Of a stretch of 64,000 bases of DNA, positions 8,766-19,900 are shown in pieces. Within the stretch, counting starts at the first letter, position 1. Each line of letters opens with the position of its first letter. The position numbers were made by a program, and so were the translations under genes. Source of the DNA: Barthelona sp. PCE (lineage: Eukaryota; Metamonada: BaSk clade); the NCBI GenBank assembly GCA_040285745.1, contig JAUFOR010000002.1, forward strand, positions 2,046,001 to 2,110,000, in the 5' to 3' direction. Under the pieces are notes generated by a model, which saw only the letters and a list, made by a program, of their open reading frames with translations, did no database searches and was not told the origin of the DNA.

Positions 8766-10124
8766 ATGGAACATAGCCCGTTCATAAACGGATCATCATC
8801 GAGTTTAACTGAGCTCTTGATTCAGTCAAAAAAGCATAGGAGGAACCACATCTTTTGTCAGATCGGCACATCATTAATTATAGTTGCCATTATCACGATA
8901 CTGACGCACATTTTCCTACCTAACTGCCCCATTTATCCTTCAAGCTCCTACTTCAACAAGAACGGGGAACTGCAATATAAAATCTTGGAAACAATCCCCA
9001 TCGGTATGAATGTACCGCTCAAGAACACGTACCACCTGGGCCCCGAAGTAGTAGATCTTTGCCTCTCTGCAAAGAAGACATTCCACGTCGCTGCGTTTTA
9101 CATTACCCTCTCCATGGATGACACGCCATTGCAGTACGGTAAGCAGCTGTATGACTGCTTCGTCGAGCATGCCCATGCGGGTAGACTGAAGCTAGTTGTC
9201 GATTCGAACCCATCTGATCTTCAGAAAGTGGACATCATGGCTCTGAAGGAAATGGGTGCTGAGCTCAATTATCTGGATATGAGCATCGTCAACAAAGGAA
9301 TTGGTGGTAGACTTCACACAAAATTCATGATTGCTGATAAGACAGCCCTGTATATCGGCAGTGCAAATATAGACTATCGTTCTTTAACTCATGTTAAGGA
9401 GTTAGGAATCGTCGTATTTGATTCAACAATGGCCTCTGATCTCCTGGACGTATGGCGTTCGTACAAGGTCGGAAGTTCGAACCCCATTGAGCTCCCCCGT
9501 ATTGCTTCATTTATTAACGTCAACCATCGTTATTCTAACTCTTCCGCTTACATATCAAGCGGGCCCCGCGTGCTTGCCCCCCGTGCGCGTTCCAATGACC
9601 TGGACGCCATATTGCACGCTATCAACAGAGCAAAAGAATTTGTTAATATTGCTGTCATGGATTACTTCCCAGGATTTCAATTTTTATCCGGACAACCCTA
9701 CTGGGCCGTACTTGACGACGCCCTCCGCCGTGCTGCGTACCGTGGCGTCAATGTTTCACTACTATTCTCTTGCTGGCCCCATCATACAAGAGACGATCAG
9801 TGGCCTCACTATTTGTCACTAAACGATGTCGACGGCATCGCTGTGCGCATATACACTGTCCCCCAGCTCGTCGACCAACCCGCGTTCTCAAGAGTTCAGC
9901 ACACAAAGTATCTAGTGAGCGATGGAGACAGCATGGTGCATACGTCAAACTGGTCTGCTGACTATTTCATTGACACTGCAGGTGTTTCGTTCGTGTCAGA
10001 TGATGCAGCCATCCGTGGGATCATGAAGGGAGTTTTCGAACGAGACTTTTATGGAGAATATAGTTCTGCTGATGTTGATTGGATGCAAACTCATTGTTTT
10101 AGTATCGGTCCTCAATCGGCCTAG
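8766..10124 (+). CDS. PLD3/PLD4-like type II membrane phospholipase D-family protein
   Basis: 452 residues from the ATG at 8766; an upstream GTG in frame is not a eukaryotic start. A short cytoplasmic tail with a KKHRR cluster precedes a membrane anchor at about residues 34-53, so the bulk is lumenal or extracellular. Two HKD motifs are complete: HTKFMIAD (His ~184) with the following GSANID, and HTKYLVSD (His ~379) with TSNWS. This matches the PLD3/PLD4/PLD-Z branch, whose animal members act as lysosomal 5'-3' exonucleases rather than phospholipases. Substrate here is inferred. NNT/NSS-type glycosylation sites fit a lumenal domain. No intron is seen. Confidence 0.85.
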   Translation: MEHSPFINGSSSSLTELLIQSKKHRRNHIFCQIGTSLIIVAIITILTHIFLPNCPIYPSSSYFNKNGELQYKILETIPIGMNVPLKNTYHLGPEVVDLCLSAKKTFHVAAFYITLSMDDTPLQYGKQLYDCFVEHAHAGRLKLVVDSNPSDLQKVDIMALKEMGAELNYLDMSIVNKGIGGRLHTKFMIADKTALYIGSANIDYRSLTHVKELGIVVFDSTMASDLLDVWRSYKVGSSNPIELPRIASFINVNHRYSNSSAYISSGPRVLAPRARSNDLDAILHAINRAKEFVNIAVMDYFPGFQFLSGQPYWAVLDDALRRAAYRGVNVSLLFSCWPHHTRDDQWPHYLSLNDVDGIAVRIYTVPQLVDQPAFSRVQHTKYLVSDGDSMVHTSNWSADYFIDTAGVSFVSDDAAIRGIMKGVFERDFYGEYSSADVDWMQTHCFSIGPQSA

Positions 10125-10151
10125 TAAATTTGTTTATTGCTATTACTATTG

Positions 10152-10676
10152 TTACTGAAATTTGACACCATCATCCTCTGCAGTATCACCTGGAATAATT
10201 GCACATTTTCCTTGTCTTACAAGAATGTTAAGAACAGCGTCGATAACTGGTCGCTCCAGGCCCTCGAAATCTGTGCCAATGGCGGTGTCTCCCTCGTCAG
10301 TGAGCTCCCACACTGTTAATACTGAGCCAAGTTGCCCGGTGCTCTCAATCCACTTATATAAGAGCTCTGCGTACTCCTCCACTGTGTTTACGAGAACCAA
10401 AAAGCGGGCCTTGGCGTCCTCATTAGCCCAAATACCGTGACCTAGCTTGACAATCTCGTCAAGGAAAAATAAAAGCTCACTGTTTGTGAGAGAGCGGTCT
10501 ATGGTAGTGTTTGTGAATGGGTAACTGTTGATGTCCTCTGATGGTGTGATAACAAACTTGTTTTCATCGCTGCAAAACTCAATAATAATATCTTTCCACA
10601 CTGTGATTTGTTTCAGAAGATTTGTGTCTGATATCTGCCGTGTGAATAGCGGTTCCCAATTGTAAAGTTCGTGCAT
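10152..10676 (-). CDS. VPS25: VPS25, ESCRT-II subunit
   Basis: 174 residues, the family's normal length. It matches VPS25 along its length: an N-terminal PPxY-like start (YNWEPLFTRQ), a first winged-helix with WKDIIIEFC, an INSYPFTNTTIDRSL linker, and a second winged-helix ending EYAELLYKWIESTGQLGSVL, TVWELTDEGDT, GLERPVIDAVLNILVRQGKC and GVKFQ (human: GVKFF). VPS25 bridges ESCRT-II to ESCRT-III during multivesicular body formation. The gene converges on the PLD-like gene, with 27 bases between stops. A CATTCA element lies just upstream of the ATG. Confidence 0.9.
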   Translation of the reverse strand: MHELYNWEPLFTRQISDTNLLKQITVWKDIIIEFCSDENKFVITPSEDINSYPFTNTTIDRSLTNSELLFFLDEIVKLGHGIWANEDAKARFLVLVNTVEEYAELLYKWIESTGQLGSVLTVWELTDEGDTAIGTDFEGLERPVIDAVLNILVRQGKCAIIPGDTAEDDGVKFQ

Positions 10677-10850
10677 GTGCTTGAATGAAAAGAAAAAACC
10701 TTATACGCCAAACTTGACTGCATAGAATTCTAGAGAAAATATCTAAGGTTTAATGGTCAGTGCGTTAAATATTATCCATATTTTACAGATTATAATATGT
10801 GAAAATTGAGGATTCAAATAATAGCCGGTATCAAAAAACTCACCTTTTCT

Positions 10851-11432
10851 ATGGATTTAACTGATAAAATCACAGAAGCAAGGGTCTACATTCAGTCCAT
10901 GATGCAGCAGCTCGAGATGGCTAAGGGGCAACCTCAAGAGAAAGTTGACTTTGTGCACAATAACGTAAATAGAGAATTACAACGGATACCTGGCCTTGAT
11001 CAGGAACTTTTATTCAGGCAGGCTCGCTTCTTCACAAAGAATCTTCCACCTATAGATGATGTGAACGATGAAGAATTTTTTTCCATCGCTCAAAGGGCTC
11101 TTTCAACATTTTTTTCTGTTGAAACTCGCGATATAGTGAAGTGTGAATCAGGCATTAACATATCAAATGAGCTGGATCTCTCATGGCGTGGCAGTGAATT
11201 TTTCATTGTCCCCTCTAACAATAATTTAATCAATTACTCAAATGTATTCGCTTTAAAGATGCAATACATTGCACTGACACAATCATTTCGCCATGCAATT
11301 CTATACCTTGTATTTTTTCCCTTCTTACCCAATCAAAAGTGTGTTAATTGCGAAAAAAAGTTTGGTGGAATGGCTATGGACGAGTATTGCCAGCTTAACT
11401 CCGATTATTTACCCTATCATACAACATGTTAA
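10851..11432 (+). CDS. Hypothetical protein, unknown
   Basis: 193 residues from the ATG at 10851; the open frame further up has only a TTG. The first ~90 residues are predicted helical (an amphipathic start, VYIQSMMQQLEMAKGQ, then a run rich in charged residues). The C-terminal part has a hydrophobic stretch (AILYLVFFPFLP) followed by CVNCEKKF, a possible zinc-binding pair, and a terminal cysteine. No family is recognised. Composition matches neighbours, so it is probably a real gene, but confidence is moderate. The next 284 bases are AT-rich and hold nothing clear. Confidence 0.5.
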   Translation: MDLTDKITEARVYIQSMMQQLEMAKGQPQEKVDFVHNNVNRELQRIPGLDQELLFRQARFFTKNLPPIDDVNDEEFFSIAQRALSTFFSVETRDIVKCESGINISNELDLSWRGSEFFIVPSNNNLINYSNVFALKMQYIALTQSFRHAILYLVFFPFLPNQKCVNCEKKFGGMAMDEYCQLNSDYLPYHTTC

Positions 11433-11716
11433 ATATTTCTTCAATTTTTTTTTCTTTTTTAGTCCACTATTTAAAGCTACTGAAGGTTGAGAACGTGGAT
11501 TATGCACACAATGCGAGGGAAATCAACAATGTTAACTAACGCGTAATGGATGAGGTCTAGTTGAACTAATTAGCAATAAAAAGGTCTCTACGAAGATGAA
11601 AAGGAGAAAAGTATTAAGTACTCTTGCAAACTCCCCTTCATCAACTACTCAAATTTATGCCAGTTACAGAACTTCATAAACATCTAAACAAAGACATTAA
11701 CAAAAAAAAATTTTCT

Positions 11717-12430
11717 TTACTCGATCTTCTTTTCAATAGGAGCCTTTTCGTCAACATGAACCTCTTCTTCTGCGAAAACCATGAACTCTGCTTCTTTCTT
11801 ATCGTACTGGCAAACTATCTCAATCCTAAAAACAGCAAGTTGAATACCAAACTGTTTAAGAATGTTTGCCTGATTGGCTGTAAGTGGCTTACCGATCGTG
11901 CTCACCTTATAATCGGTTTTTAAATAGATTTTACCCTTATCCAAACTGACTGGCATGCCAAGCCTCTTTAAAAGATCGAAATGACTGTGAGTGAATTGTT
12001 CAAGCTCTCCACTGGCAATCACCACCTCGTGGTCGGGTACAAAGCCGGTTCTTGCGTATTCTTGAATCTCATAACCTTCAAAAAACTCACTGATCTGTTC
12101 ATAAGTTCTGTTCGTCATAAGAATACCACATTCACCCCTAACGTACTCACACAGGAAGTGGATGTTTTCTGCAATCTCGGTTTCTGGTGTTTTTCCACAC
12201 GCAACTTGGAAGACCTTATTCTTTCCGAAAAAAAACTTTCCATCGTCCCTAAACTGCGCCCTTAAAGACTTGAGTGCGTTGTTGCGCATGTTGTGAACAT
12301 GGAACACATACACATGATCATATTTTTCAACACTATCGCGGATTCCATCAATCAGTAGCTCCTTATCTTCCCGAGTTCGTGACTCTGTCTCTGTAAGTGC
12401 TTTCGTTCTCACACGTCTTGATCTAGGCAT
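11717..12430 (-). CDS. MRTO4: MRT4 ribosome-assembly factor (uL10/P0-like)
   Basis: 237 residues. The N-terminus MPRSRRVRTKALTETESRTR and the following helices with YDHVYVFHVHNMRNNALKSL and FFFGKNKVFQVACGK match MRT4 almost blockwise. MRT4 is the nucleolar paralogue of stalk protein P0 that holds the GTPase-centre site of pre-60S particles until P0 replaces it. As in other MRT4 proteins, the C-terminal acidic stalk-binding tail of P0 is absent; here it ends in a short Lys/Glu tail. The ATG at 12430 follows TTTACAG. Confidence 0.93.
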   Translation of the reverse strand: MPRSRRVRTKALTETESRTREDKELLIDGIRDSVEKYDHVYVFHVHNMRNNALKSLRAQFRDDGKFFFGKNKVFQVACGKTPETEIAENIHFLCEYVRGECGILMTNRTYEQISEFFEGYEIQEYARTGFVPDHEVVIASGELEQFTHSHFDLLKRLGMPVSLDKGKIYLKTDYKVSTIGKPLTANQANILKQFGIQLAVFRIEIVCQYDKKEAEFMVFAEEEVHVDEKAPIEKKIE

Positions 12431-12763
12431 CTGTAAATGTTTTTGAAATGGATAAAAGATGTAAAAATGAAAGTACTTTCATATATTGCTCTTATACTCT
12501 CAATTTATTCCCAAATGCGTTGAAGATACCAAATATGGACGTTTCAGTGCTATAAAAAGTGTTCAAGTATCTAGCTGGTGCAAGCAAAAGCAGGCTCCCC
12601 TTCTGGTTATATTAGGTACTCTAACTGGTGCATAAGGTATTTAATTACCATATTAAATCTTATCCGATGGTACAAATACCCTTCCAGGTTATGTTCATTG
12701 AGAACCAAAAATGACCTGCCTTCAGCTTTTTTCCCCTTTACTCCTTTATTATATTCTAATATT
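12431..12763. other. Intergenic, divergent promoter region
   Basis: 333 bases between MRT4 and the small coiled-coil gene. The ORF in frame with the downstream gene continues upstream here, but has no fitting ATG before 12764. Nothing else is recognised. Confidence 0.5.
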
Positions 12764-13132
12764 ATGTCACAAGACACCGTGGTCGAAATGGAAACGCCTA
12801 ATCTTGATGACACGATTGCATCTCTTGAAAAAAACGGAAACTCGATTCTTTCTAATTTGGAAAGTATTTACTCTATTGTATCTCGTATGAATTATCTATA
12901 ATACCATTAAATCAGCTAACACCCAGGTAAAAATGAAGAAATCGTTGCTACCATAGAAGAACGCCAATCTCAAATGAACAACAGATTTACTCAGATTGCA
13001 CAGTATATCAATATGTGCATTGAAGATTGTAATAACAAGAGCCAGGGCATCAATGAATGCACCGAACGTATCCAGAGTACGCAGCAACTCTTCTCGAATA
13101 TGCAAGCACAGTTTTCTCAAGCTATTCAGTAA
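12764..13132 (+). CDS. Small coiled-coil protein, possibly BLOC-1/BORC-like (two exons)
   Basis: Coding is join(12764..12884, 12927..13132), 108 residues. The intron is only 42 bases (12885-12926), starts GTATGA and ends CTAACACCCAG; splicing gives SIVSRKNEEIV in frame. The protein is helical with heptad-like hydrophobics throughout (IASLEKNGNSILSNLESIYS; RFTQIAQYINMCIEDC; QQLFSNMQAQFSQAI). Size and layout resemble the small helical subunits of BLOC-1 and BORC (lysosome biogenesis and positioning), but I see no diagnostic motif, so this is a suggestion only. Without the intron the frame stops after codon 46. Confidence 0.65.
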
Positions 13133-13172
13133 ACAAAAAAAGTCCCCACTTTCTTCAAAAAAAGATATTCTC

Positions 13173-15095
13173 CTACAACACAACTTCCTCGTGGAACTCG
13201 CTGAATGTTGAAAAAGTTAAAATAAAACATTCAGTAAAGAATTCATCGCTAAAAATCAGGGTTTCGTTTTCTGAAAGTCCTGTATAATCCTGATTGAATG
13301 TAATCATATGTGCCTTGACCTGAAAATCGCCCCAATTCCGCTCATAACATGCAATAATACCCGGTCCTGGTGAAATAACATGATTTTCCAAAAAAATGTT
13401 CGGAAGCTTCAACTCACTCTTCTTTGCAAGTTGGTTGTACGCATACACTGTGTCATAACTAACAAACACACCTGTATCCACAAAATAAGGGCTACATCCT
13501 CTCATAAACATAAAATCCGAAAAAACATCCATCACTTTATCATCATCACCGTAGTTCACGTAGAAATATTGTCTACTCCTACGTCCCGCCACAACAACAA
13601 TAGCCTGCCCTCCGTCATACGGATTACATAAGATCCTACTTACCTTGCCTCCAATATGCAGTGTCTTGGTTTCAATTGCGCCATCATTTCCCATCTTGAG
13701 TGCTGAAAGATTACCGCTATCACATATGACCCAAATATAATCTCCACTCACCTCATAACAACCAGCAACACCAAAACTGAATTCCCAAATCACAGTCATT
13801 TGAAGCTCTCCATTGACATACACGTCGAACGTGTCCTGCTCAACCATGCATGGAATTACTGTGTGTTTATCATTAAATTTCGGAACCTCGCAATCAATGA
13901 TCGAAAATTTCCCTGTCTCTTCTCCATCAACGTATGTGTGGTATGTTTCCGTGTTTTCGTCCACAACAACACATCGTGTTCTCCATTCTTTTGCCTTAAA
14001 ATCAAAGAACCTTGAAGCATCTCTTAAAAACAAGCCCTTTTTCTCACTGCATGGTTCAAAAACCATCAATGACTTGTTACACAGATCGAAAATGACGTTG
14101 CTCGGCCTTTGCTCTATATCAAACAACTGTAATTCGCCGAATTTCCACGATGAGAAAGAAGTTTGTGCCTCAATAACAAACAAACCTCGTAAATCACACC
14201 TATACACCGGGGAGAACCGCGCTACACCTGTACTGGTATCATATTCGGTACAACAGGTCTTTCCTGCAAGATCTACAAAATTCCAAACGCTTCTCCGACC
14301 ACCGCTTGCTGTCTGATACCCTGGTCTGTGCAGTATCAGCCCGTTGAAGCGCACGAACTCGATGTGGTCGTCAACACTCTCTCCAATGTACAAATCACAA
14401 TAACGGTCATCTTCAAACACCTCAGTTTCAAAGACTTTTAAAGACCAGAATTCTTCATTCTTCTTCACCACAAACTTGTTTCTCCCAGGTGTAACGTCCA
14501 GTGCGACATATTCAATACCCATTAATGGGTGATCATTATCAAAGCGAGGTTCGTTGTTGTCATCAAATACAACACGATGATGAACAGTGTGACTGTATGT
14601 ATCGACCAGGTAACACGTGCTGTCCTGCACAAAAAGACGAAACTTACGGTAATCTGGTAATTTGACAGCAAAAATTTGACTGGTAACAAGATCAATGAAG
14701 TCTAAATGGGATCTTCGGCGCTCCTGAACCCAGAATCGGTCGTTCAGCATCACGCAGTCATAACGTGAGAGATGTGGAGGTGGAGAAAGAAAACGTTTTT
14801 TCATCAAAAAATCTCCACCCTCAAACTCCCATAACTCAACTGTTTTTATGCTTTCATTAACATGTTCGTATCGGTACATGAGCGTTGGATCCATCAAAGT
14901 TGGGCTTAATCGCTCAAACTCTGAATTATCAGAGTCATAAGAAGGTTCTGTGAAGAATGCTCCCTCTGTCTTGGATACAATCTCGAATTTGTGCGTATTT
15001 AAATCGCTGTTGTTGCTTGAAACAACTATATAGTCTCCAAATCGAGCCAACGATAAGTTTTTCTGGAAATTATGACTGGGAAGCGGTATCGGCAT
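13173..15095 (-). CDS. Large beta-propeller-like protein, lineage-specific
   Basis: 640 residues, rich in beta-strand patterns of 8-10 residues alternating with polar loops (FGDYIVVSSNN, YVALDVTPGRNKFVV, GLILHRPGYQT, GCYEVSGDYIWVICDSG). No signal peptide or membrane segment. The strand rhythm suggests one or two WD40/Kelch-like propellers, but WD dipeptides are rare. Its style matches the N-terminal propeller of the two giant paralogues at 16.9-26 kb and the smaller proteins at 27.6 and 48.6 kb, so a local expanded family is likely. Function unknown. The stop is 40 bases from the convergent coiled-coil gene. Confidence 0.65.
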   Translation of the reverse strand: MPIPLPSHNFQKNLSLARFGDYIVVSSNNSDLNTHKFEIVSKTEGAFFTEPSYDSDNSEFERLSPTLMDPTLMYRYEHVNESIKTVELWEFEGGDFLMKKRFLSPPPHLSRYDCVMLNDRFWVQERRRSHLDFIDLVTSQIFAVKLPDYRKFRLFVQDSTCYLVDTYSHTVHHRVVFDDNNEPRFDNDHPLMGIEYVALDVTPGRNKFVVKKNEEFWSLKVFETEVFEDDRYCDLYIGESVDDHIEFVRFNGLILHRPGYQTASGGRRSVWNFVDLAGKTCCTEYDTSTGVARFSPVYRCDLRGLFVIEAQTSFSSWKFGELQLFDIEQRPSNVIFDLCNKSLMVFEPCSEKKGLFLRDASRFFDFKAKEWRTRCVVVDENTETYHTYVDGEETGKFSIIDCEVPKFNDKHTVIPCMVEQDTFDVYVNGELQMTVIWEFSFGVAGCYEVSGDYIWVICDSGNLSALKMGNDGAIETKTLHIGGKVSRILCNPYDGGQAIVVVAGRRSRQYFYVNYGDDDKVMDVFSDFMFMRGCSPYFVDTGVFVSYDTVYAYNQLAKKSELKLPNIFLENHVISPGPGIIACYERNWGDFQVKAHMITFNQDYTGLSENETLIFSDEFFTECFILTFSTFSEFHEEVVL

Positions 15096-15241
15096 CTTAC
15101 TGATCTAATATCCATTAAATGCCTCACAGTGCAGTATTTTATAGCCTAAAGTTAAAAAATAACCTTGTGAATGCGGTAATATTTTCGAAAACATACTTTG
15201 AAAACGTAATACACTTGATTTATTCTCTAATTAAAAACAAA

Positions 15242-16405
15242 TTACGGAAGAACAGAAAAAATTCTATTCCGCTTAGAAATAGTCAATTTAGCCTCATATG
15301 AACCTGAATTACATCCACTGTAATAAATAGTAAACGAATCTTTTGCCTCATTATTCTTACGTATTCCATCAACAAAAACTGAATTGGGAGTTTGTCCTCC
15401 TCCATCAATGCAAGTTTCATAAGATTTATCTGGACTCAAAATCGGTGACTCACTTCTGTATCTTATTCTTCGTGGATTGTTGCCGTTCAAAATCAGATAC
15501 CCAACGTTATACTGCAAGTCATAATTTGGTTTGGCAGTTGTATGATTGAATTTTCTCGCTGAATTGTACAAAAATAGATAATTGCCATCACTCAACTTTA
15601 TGGGTGGTGGTCCGGGAATAACAAACTCAGAATCAAAGAAATTTTTTCTTGGCTTCAGCCAGGCTTCCGTGTTGCATGTCCAGTTAATCATATTAACTGG
15701 ATTGCTCCAATACAAAAAAGATTTATCTCCCCAAATCATGCCTAAGATATCATCGCCATCCAGCAACACAGCTCCTCCCGTTGATTTCCTATCATTATCC
15801 CCCCACAAAGGACCATTCTTTGTCCATGTGTTAGGAAGGCCAGATGGGCTCAATGCTAATGAAAGTTTGTGATTTCTTGAATCGTCTACAACAGCAACTG
15901 AGGTATAAAACATGTAATAATAACCTGTTTTCTTCCAAAAAACGATTCTTGGGTCTTCAACACCCGCATTGTCGATTCCTGGCGTATCTGGGGCAAGCAA
16001 AACATCCCTCATGGTGATATTGGTGTAAATTCCTTTTTCAAATTTGGCATACATGATGAAAGATGGTCCTACATCATAGATTGAGTCACCAGTTATGTTC
16101 TGACAACGCACAGCAATGGATATTTCTGAAGTTCCATCGCCCTGATTGTGTCCGTAGTAACAAGCATTATAGTTGTAGTCAAAAACTGAACTTGATGAGT
16201 TGTTATAACCATTTCTTTTCAACTCCACATTCCACACCCAATTTTCCTGTATCATGAAAGCTATACACGCATATGACATCAGACACAAACATGTAAAAAG
16301 TATGCAGCTTCCATGCTTTCTGCAACAGCTTCTATGCTTAATGGTTGGATCTGGATGGGTAACGGATGCCTGTATCAATGAAGTTGTGACATGTACTACA
16401 GGCAT
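15242..16405 (-). CDS. GH130-like five-bladed propeller, type II membrane anchored
   Basis: 387 residues. A cytoplasmic segment of ~30 residues rich in His/Lys/Cys precedes a hydrophobic anchor (CILFTCLCLMSYACIAFMI, ~residues 33-51). Several NxS/T sites follow, so the domain should face the lumen or outside. The core carries GVEDPRIVFWKKTGYYYMFYT (residues ~148-170), the EDPR-I motif and aromatic strand of GH130 mannoside phosphorylases and related glycosidases, then a GGAVLLDG strand and a C-terminal GGGQTPNS region. GH130 enzymes act on beta-mannosides; substrate here is unknown and a GH43/GH32-like propeller is the alternative. Likely role: processing of surface or dietary glycans. Confidence 0.6.
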   Translation of the reverse strand: MPVVHVTTSLIQASVTHPDPTIKHRSCCRKHGSCILFTCLCLMSYACIAFMIQENWVWNVELKRNGYNNSSSSVFDYNYNACYYGHNQGDGTSEISIAVRCQNITGDSIYDVGPSFIMYAKFEKGIYTNITMRDVLLAPDTPGIDNAGVEDPRIVFWKKTGYYYMFYTSVAVVDDSRNHKLSLALSPSGLPNTWTKNGPLWGDNDRKSTGGAVLLDGDDILGMIWGDKSFLYWSNPVNMINWTCNTEAWLKPRKNFFDSEFVIPGPPPIKLSDGNYLFLYNSARKFNHTTAKPNYDLQYNVGYLILNGNNPRRIRYRSESPILSPDKSYETCIDGGGQTPNSVFVDGIRKNNEAKDSFTIYYSGCNSGSYEAKLTISKRNRIFSVLP

Positions 16406-16944
16406 GCTGTTTGGTGATAATTATTAACTCGAAAATAAAGGGAAAAACATAAAACACTTCAAGCTACATGCTTGTGAAGCATTATTAAACCCAAAGCTCG
16501 CAGTGTATTTAGTTTATGCACGGTGTAATCGCTAAACACAGAGATTTAGCATGCTGAAAGAAAAACCTCGAATATTGAGCATACCTCATTTTTTTACATT
16601 TAGATATCATTTTTGCTCTTAACAACATTTTATAAGACATTTTTTAAACCCAAATTCAACAAAAACCTAACAAAAGAACAGGCAATACCTTGCCTTTTAC
16701 TTATTACACTTCAGTTACTATTGATGAAGTTGTTCTAACGAAACCTATCGATTAAACCTCACAAAAGATGTTTGTTACAAATGTAATAACGCAGTTTGTC
16801 ATATATGAGCTTTTGTTACACTATACTACTTTAATATTGTTTGTATACATATATGACCTCCTTTAAATGACAGTAAAATGAAAAACATTTATGTTGTGTT
16901 GTTTAAAGAATTTTTTCTTTTTCCTTCGGGTGCTTTATTACATA
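16406..16944. other. Intergenic, AT-rich
   Basis: 539 bases between the divergent GH130-like gene and the first giant gene. An ATG at 16891 is in frame with the giant ORF but adds a Cys/Phe-rich stretch absent from the paralogue. No other feature is seen. Confidence 0.5.
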
Positions 16945-19900
16945 ATGTTTGTGATCTTTAGGGATGATCACGGACGCGCTTGTGTCAAGCAACAGCTCAA
17001 TACTACAACAAACGATGTTGAAGTAACACAACTCCGTGAAGATGATGATTTCACGGGTGACTATTGGGTTTCACAAGACGAAAGTACTTTAGCCATTGTG
17101 TACTCATTTTGTATCAGGTTTTTTCGTGTTCCTTCGTTTGAACTATTTCATGTTGCTGAACAACAGGATAACGAGTTGATAAGTGTAAGTCACGGTTGTC
17201 TAAGTGCTGATGGGAAAATGTTTACCTTTTGTTTAAACAAAGGAGAAAATAAGGTGTATAATTCTATTCGTTTAGAATCTGATTTTGTTAATGTATCATC
17301 CATTTCTTTTAAAGATGGAGGAAGGTGTTGGGTCAATTCTAAATATATAATCATCCAAAAGGGTAAGGAGTTTTACAGATTAGTTCATGAAGAACCAAAA
17401 GAATCCAGTTTAATTAAAGGAAATATCGTAGTGCAGGACAGAAACAATGAAATGTACGTGATACATCGACATGGGTTTTTTTCAACTAAAATCGATGTCA
17501 TCGACGCTGAAGGATCTGTGGAAAGTTTTTCAGAACTGGAAAAGGTTCGACCGATAGAGTATGCTGATATATCAGAGCAATATCTTGTCATTGGTAACAA
17601 AACAACGTTTCAGGTGTACCACAGACAAACAAGAGAAGTGGTTTTGCAATTTGATAGAGAATGTGACATCCAATCTATTCTTATATCAAGGAATCAACAG
17701 CATATTTCATATGTTGAAGATTCTTATTGTGTGGTATGTGATATTAGAGAAAGAAAACGTGTTGCTGAAGTATGCAAAACATTTGTGAGACCAACAACCA
17801 TGTTTAAAGTTTTGGATGAGGAATTAATTTTATTGAAGAATACAGACGAAGCATTTATTTGTTTCAAGAAAACAATAATCTTGTGTGAGTCAAAGTATTT
17901 TGTGTATCCAATTCACCGTGGTTTTCTGTTATTTTTTAACACAAGAGTTTTTTGTTTAAAAGAGGATGGCAAGAAATGTAATACTTACGAATGTCATGAA
18001 GGAAATGTTGTTGATGTTTCAATTATTTTGGATTCTTCTTTGTTAAATGTCAAATTTGAAGATGGTACTAGAATGCTGCTTGAGTGGAGTCCCATTAATG
18101 GTTTTGGACGAACTGCAAAATGTAAGAATTTGGATTTAGATTCTGATGTATCCATTAATGATTTGTGTTTTATACTTGCTGAGCAGCTTAATGAAAAACA
18201 AACTTTTGAACAGCAACTCAGAGAACAGGAGCAACGGAATGAAGAACTTTTAGCTCAAATTACAAAAATGAACGAAAAAGCTTATGAAGAACAACCCAAA
18301 GATAAGGATCAACAAAATGAAGAACTTTTAGCTGAAAATACAAAAATGAAGGAAAAATTTCAGGCAATTTATGAAGAATTAAACAAAGATCCTCATAATT
18401 TTGGTAAAGAATACTACACTGAATTGATTTCACGTGTTGATGCATGTTCTAATGAGATCAAGGAACTTGTTAAGCCACCCCAATCTTTCTTTGACTGGCT
18501 ATCTTCGAACCCCACCGTGGATTCTATATTTGATAGTTTGGGAAATGTCAACATGGCAAAGGAATTTGTCAACAATCTTAGAAGTGTTGTTGAGAGACAC
18601 GGCTTTACTGGTCACCTTAGGGTTTCGTTTGGTTCACAATATAATATTATTGCAGAAAACCCCATTATTGGAATACTTCATGAAGATAAAATGAAGGAAA
18701 AAATGAGGGAACTGCTCGAACTAAACCCTTTCTTTGATTGTTATAACCAATGTTTGGAACTGAATTATCAGGCACTGTTTTTAGACAACACAAGCAACGC
18801 TATAAACTTAATTGATATCAAGTTTAGGAATATTCAAGAAGATATGAACAAATTCCGTTCCATCAAGCACATAACGAAAGCAATCAACAAAACGAACTTC
18901 AATTCCCTTTTTTCAATCAAAGAGCAGATTAATAATTATCAACACGATGTCTCAACTTTTGAAACTACTTTGTTCAGTAATGCAAGGAATGCACTCATTG
19001 CTGAATTGTCAGATATTCAACAATCACTCAATGATATCATCAGGGAAGTGAGTTTTGAGAACGTGGATATCATTGCTGCACTTGAAGAGCTCAATCTATC
19101 AACTATCAATTTTCCATTTGTTCCTAAGGTTATTAACATCAAGTACGCTCAGGGCACACTCAGATTTGCAAGAACATGGAACTCAGTTCAGTTCACTGAT
19201 GATCTGTGCTTAAAATGCTTTTGTTTTTCAAGTCTTTACCTTGGAGATAAGGAGAGTAATTTGAAGGATTTGAGACATGAGCTAAGGGTTCTGACTCGGT
19301 CCGATCCATGTGTAGTTGAGCTTAAGGGTGTGACGCTGGTATACGATCAGGAAGAAAATGAGGATCCAACTCTGGAATTCGTTTGTCTCGAACTTGAAAG
19401 GGCGCCTTATGACCTTGAGCAGTATTTGACCGAATTCCCCGATCTAAATGAGGACACTAAAATCTCCATAGCAAAGCAACTCGTTAAATGCGTATTAACG
19501 ATGCACACAAGGGGAATAATGTTGCGTGACATCAAGCCCAACAACGCCCTTGTATTCTGTGATGAAGACGGTAACAACCCAATCATAAAGCTTTGCGATT
19601 TTAGCGATAGCATAGATCCTCAAAACACACTTAGTAGAACTATCGCTGCAGCAGCGTTTTATATACCGCCTGAAGTGGCGCGTGGTGGCCCACACACAAT
19701 CATGGGTGACATTTTTTCGCTTGGGAGAACAATTTGCAGAGTTTTTGGTTCACCAATAGATATTAATGAATTTTTTTGTCCTCATTCAGACATATTAAAA
19801 AAATGTGAACATCTAGAACCACTTGAAAGACCGAGCATTTACGAGTTGGCGTTGAAGTGGGATATTGACTTTGACCTGGACGTTCGCAAGGAAATGACCA

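Noticed and set aside
16891-16944. Upstream ATG of the first giant gene
   Set aside because: It adds 18 Cys/Phe-rich residues with no counterpart in the paralogue, whose start aligns with the ATG at 16945.
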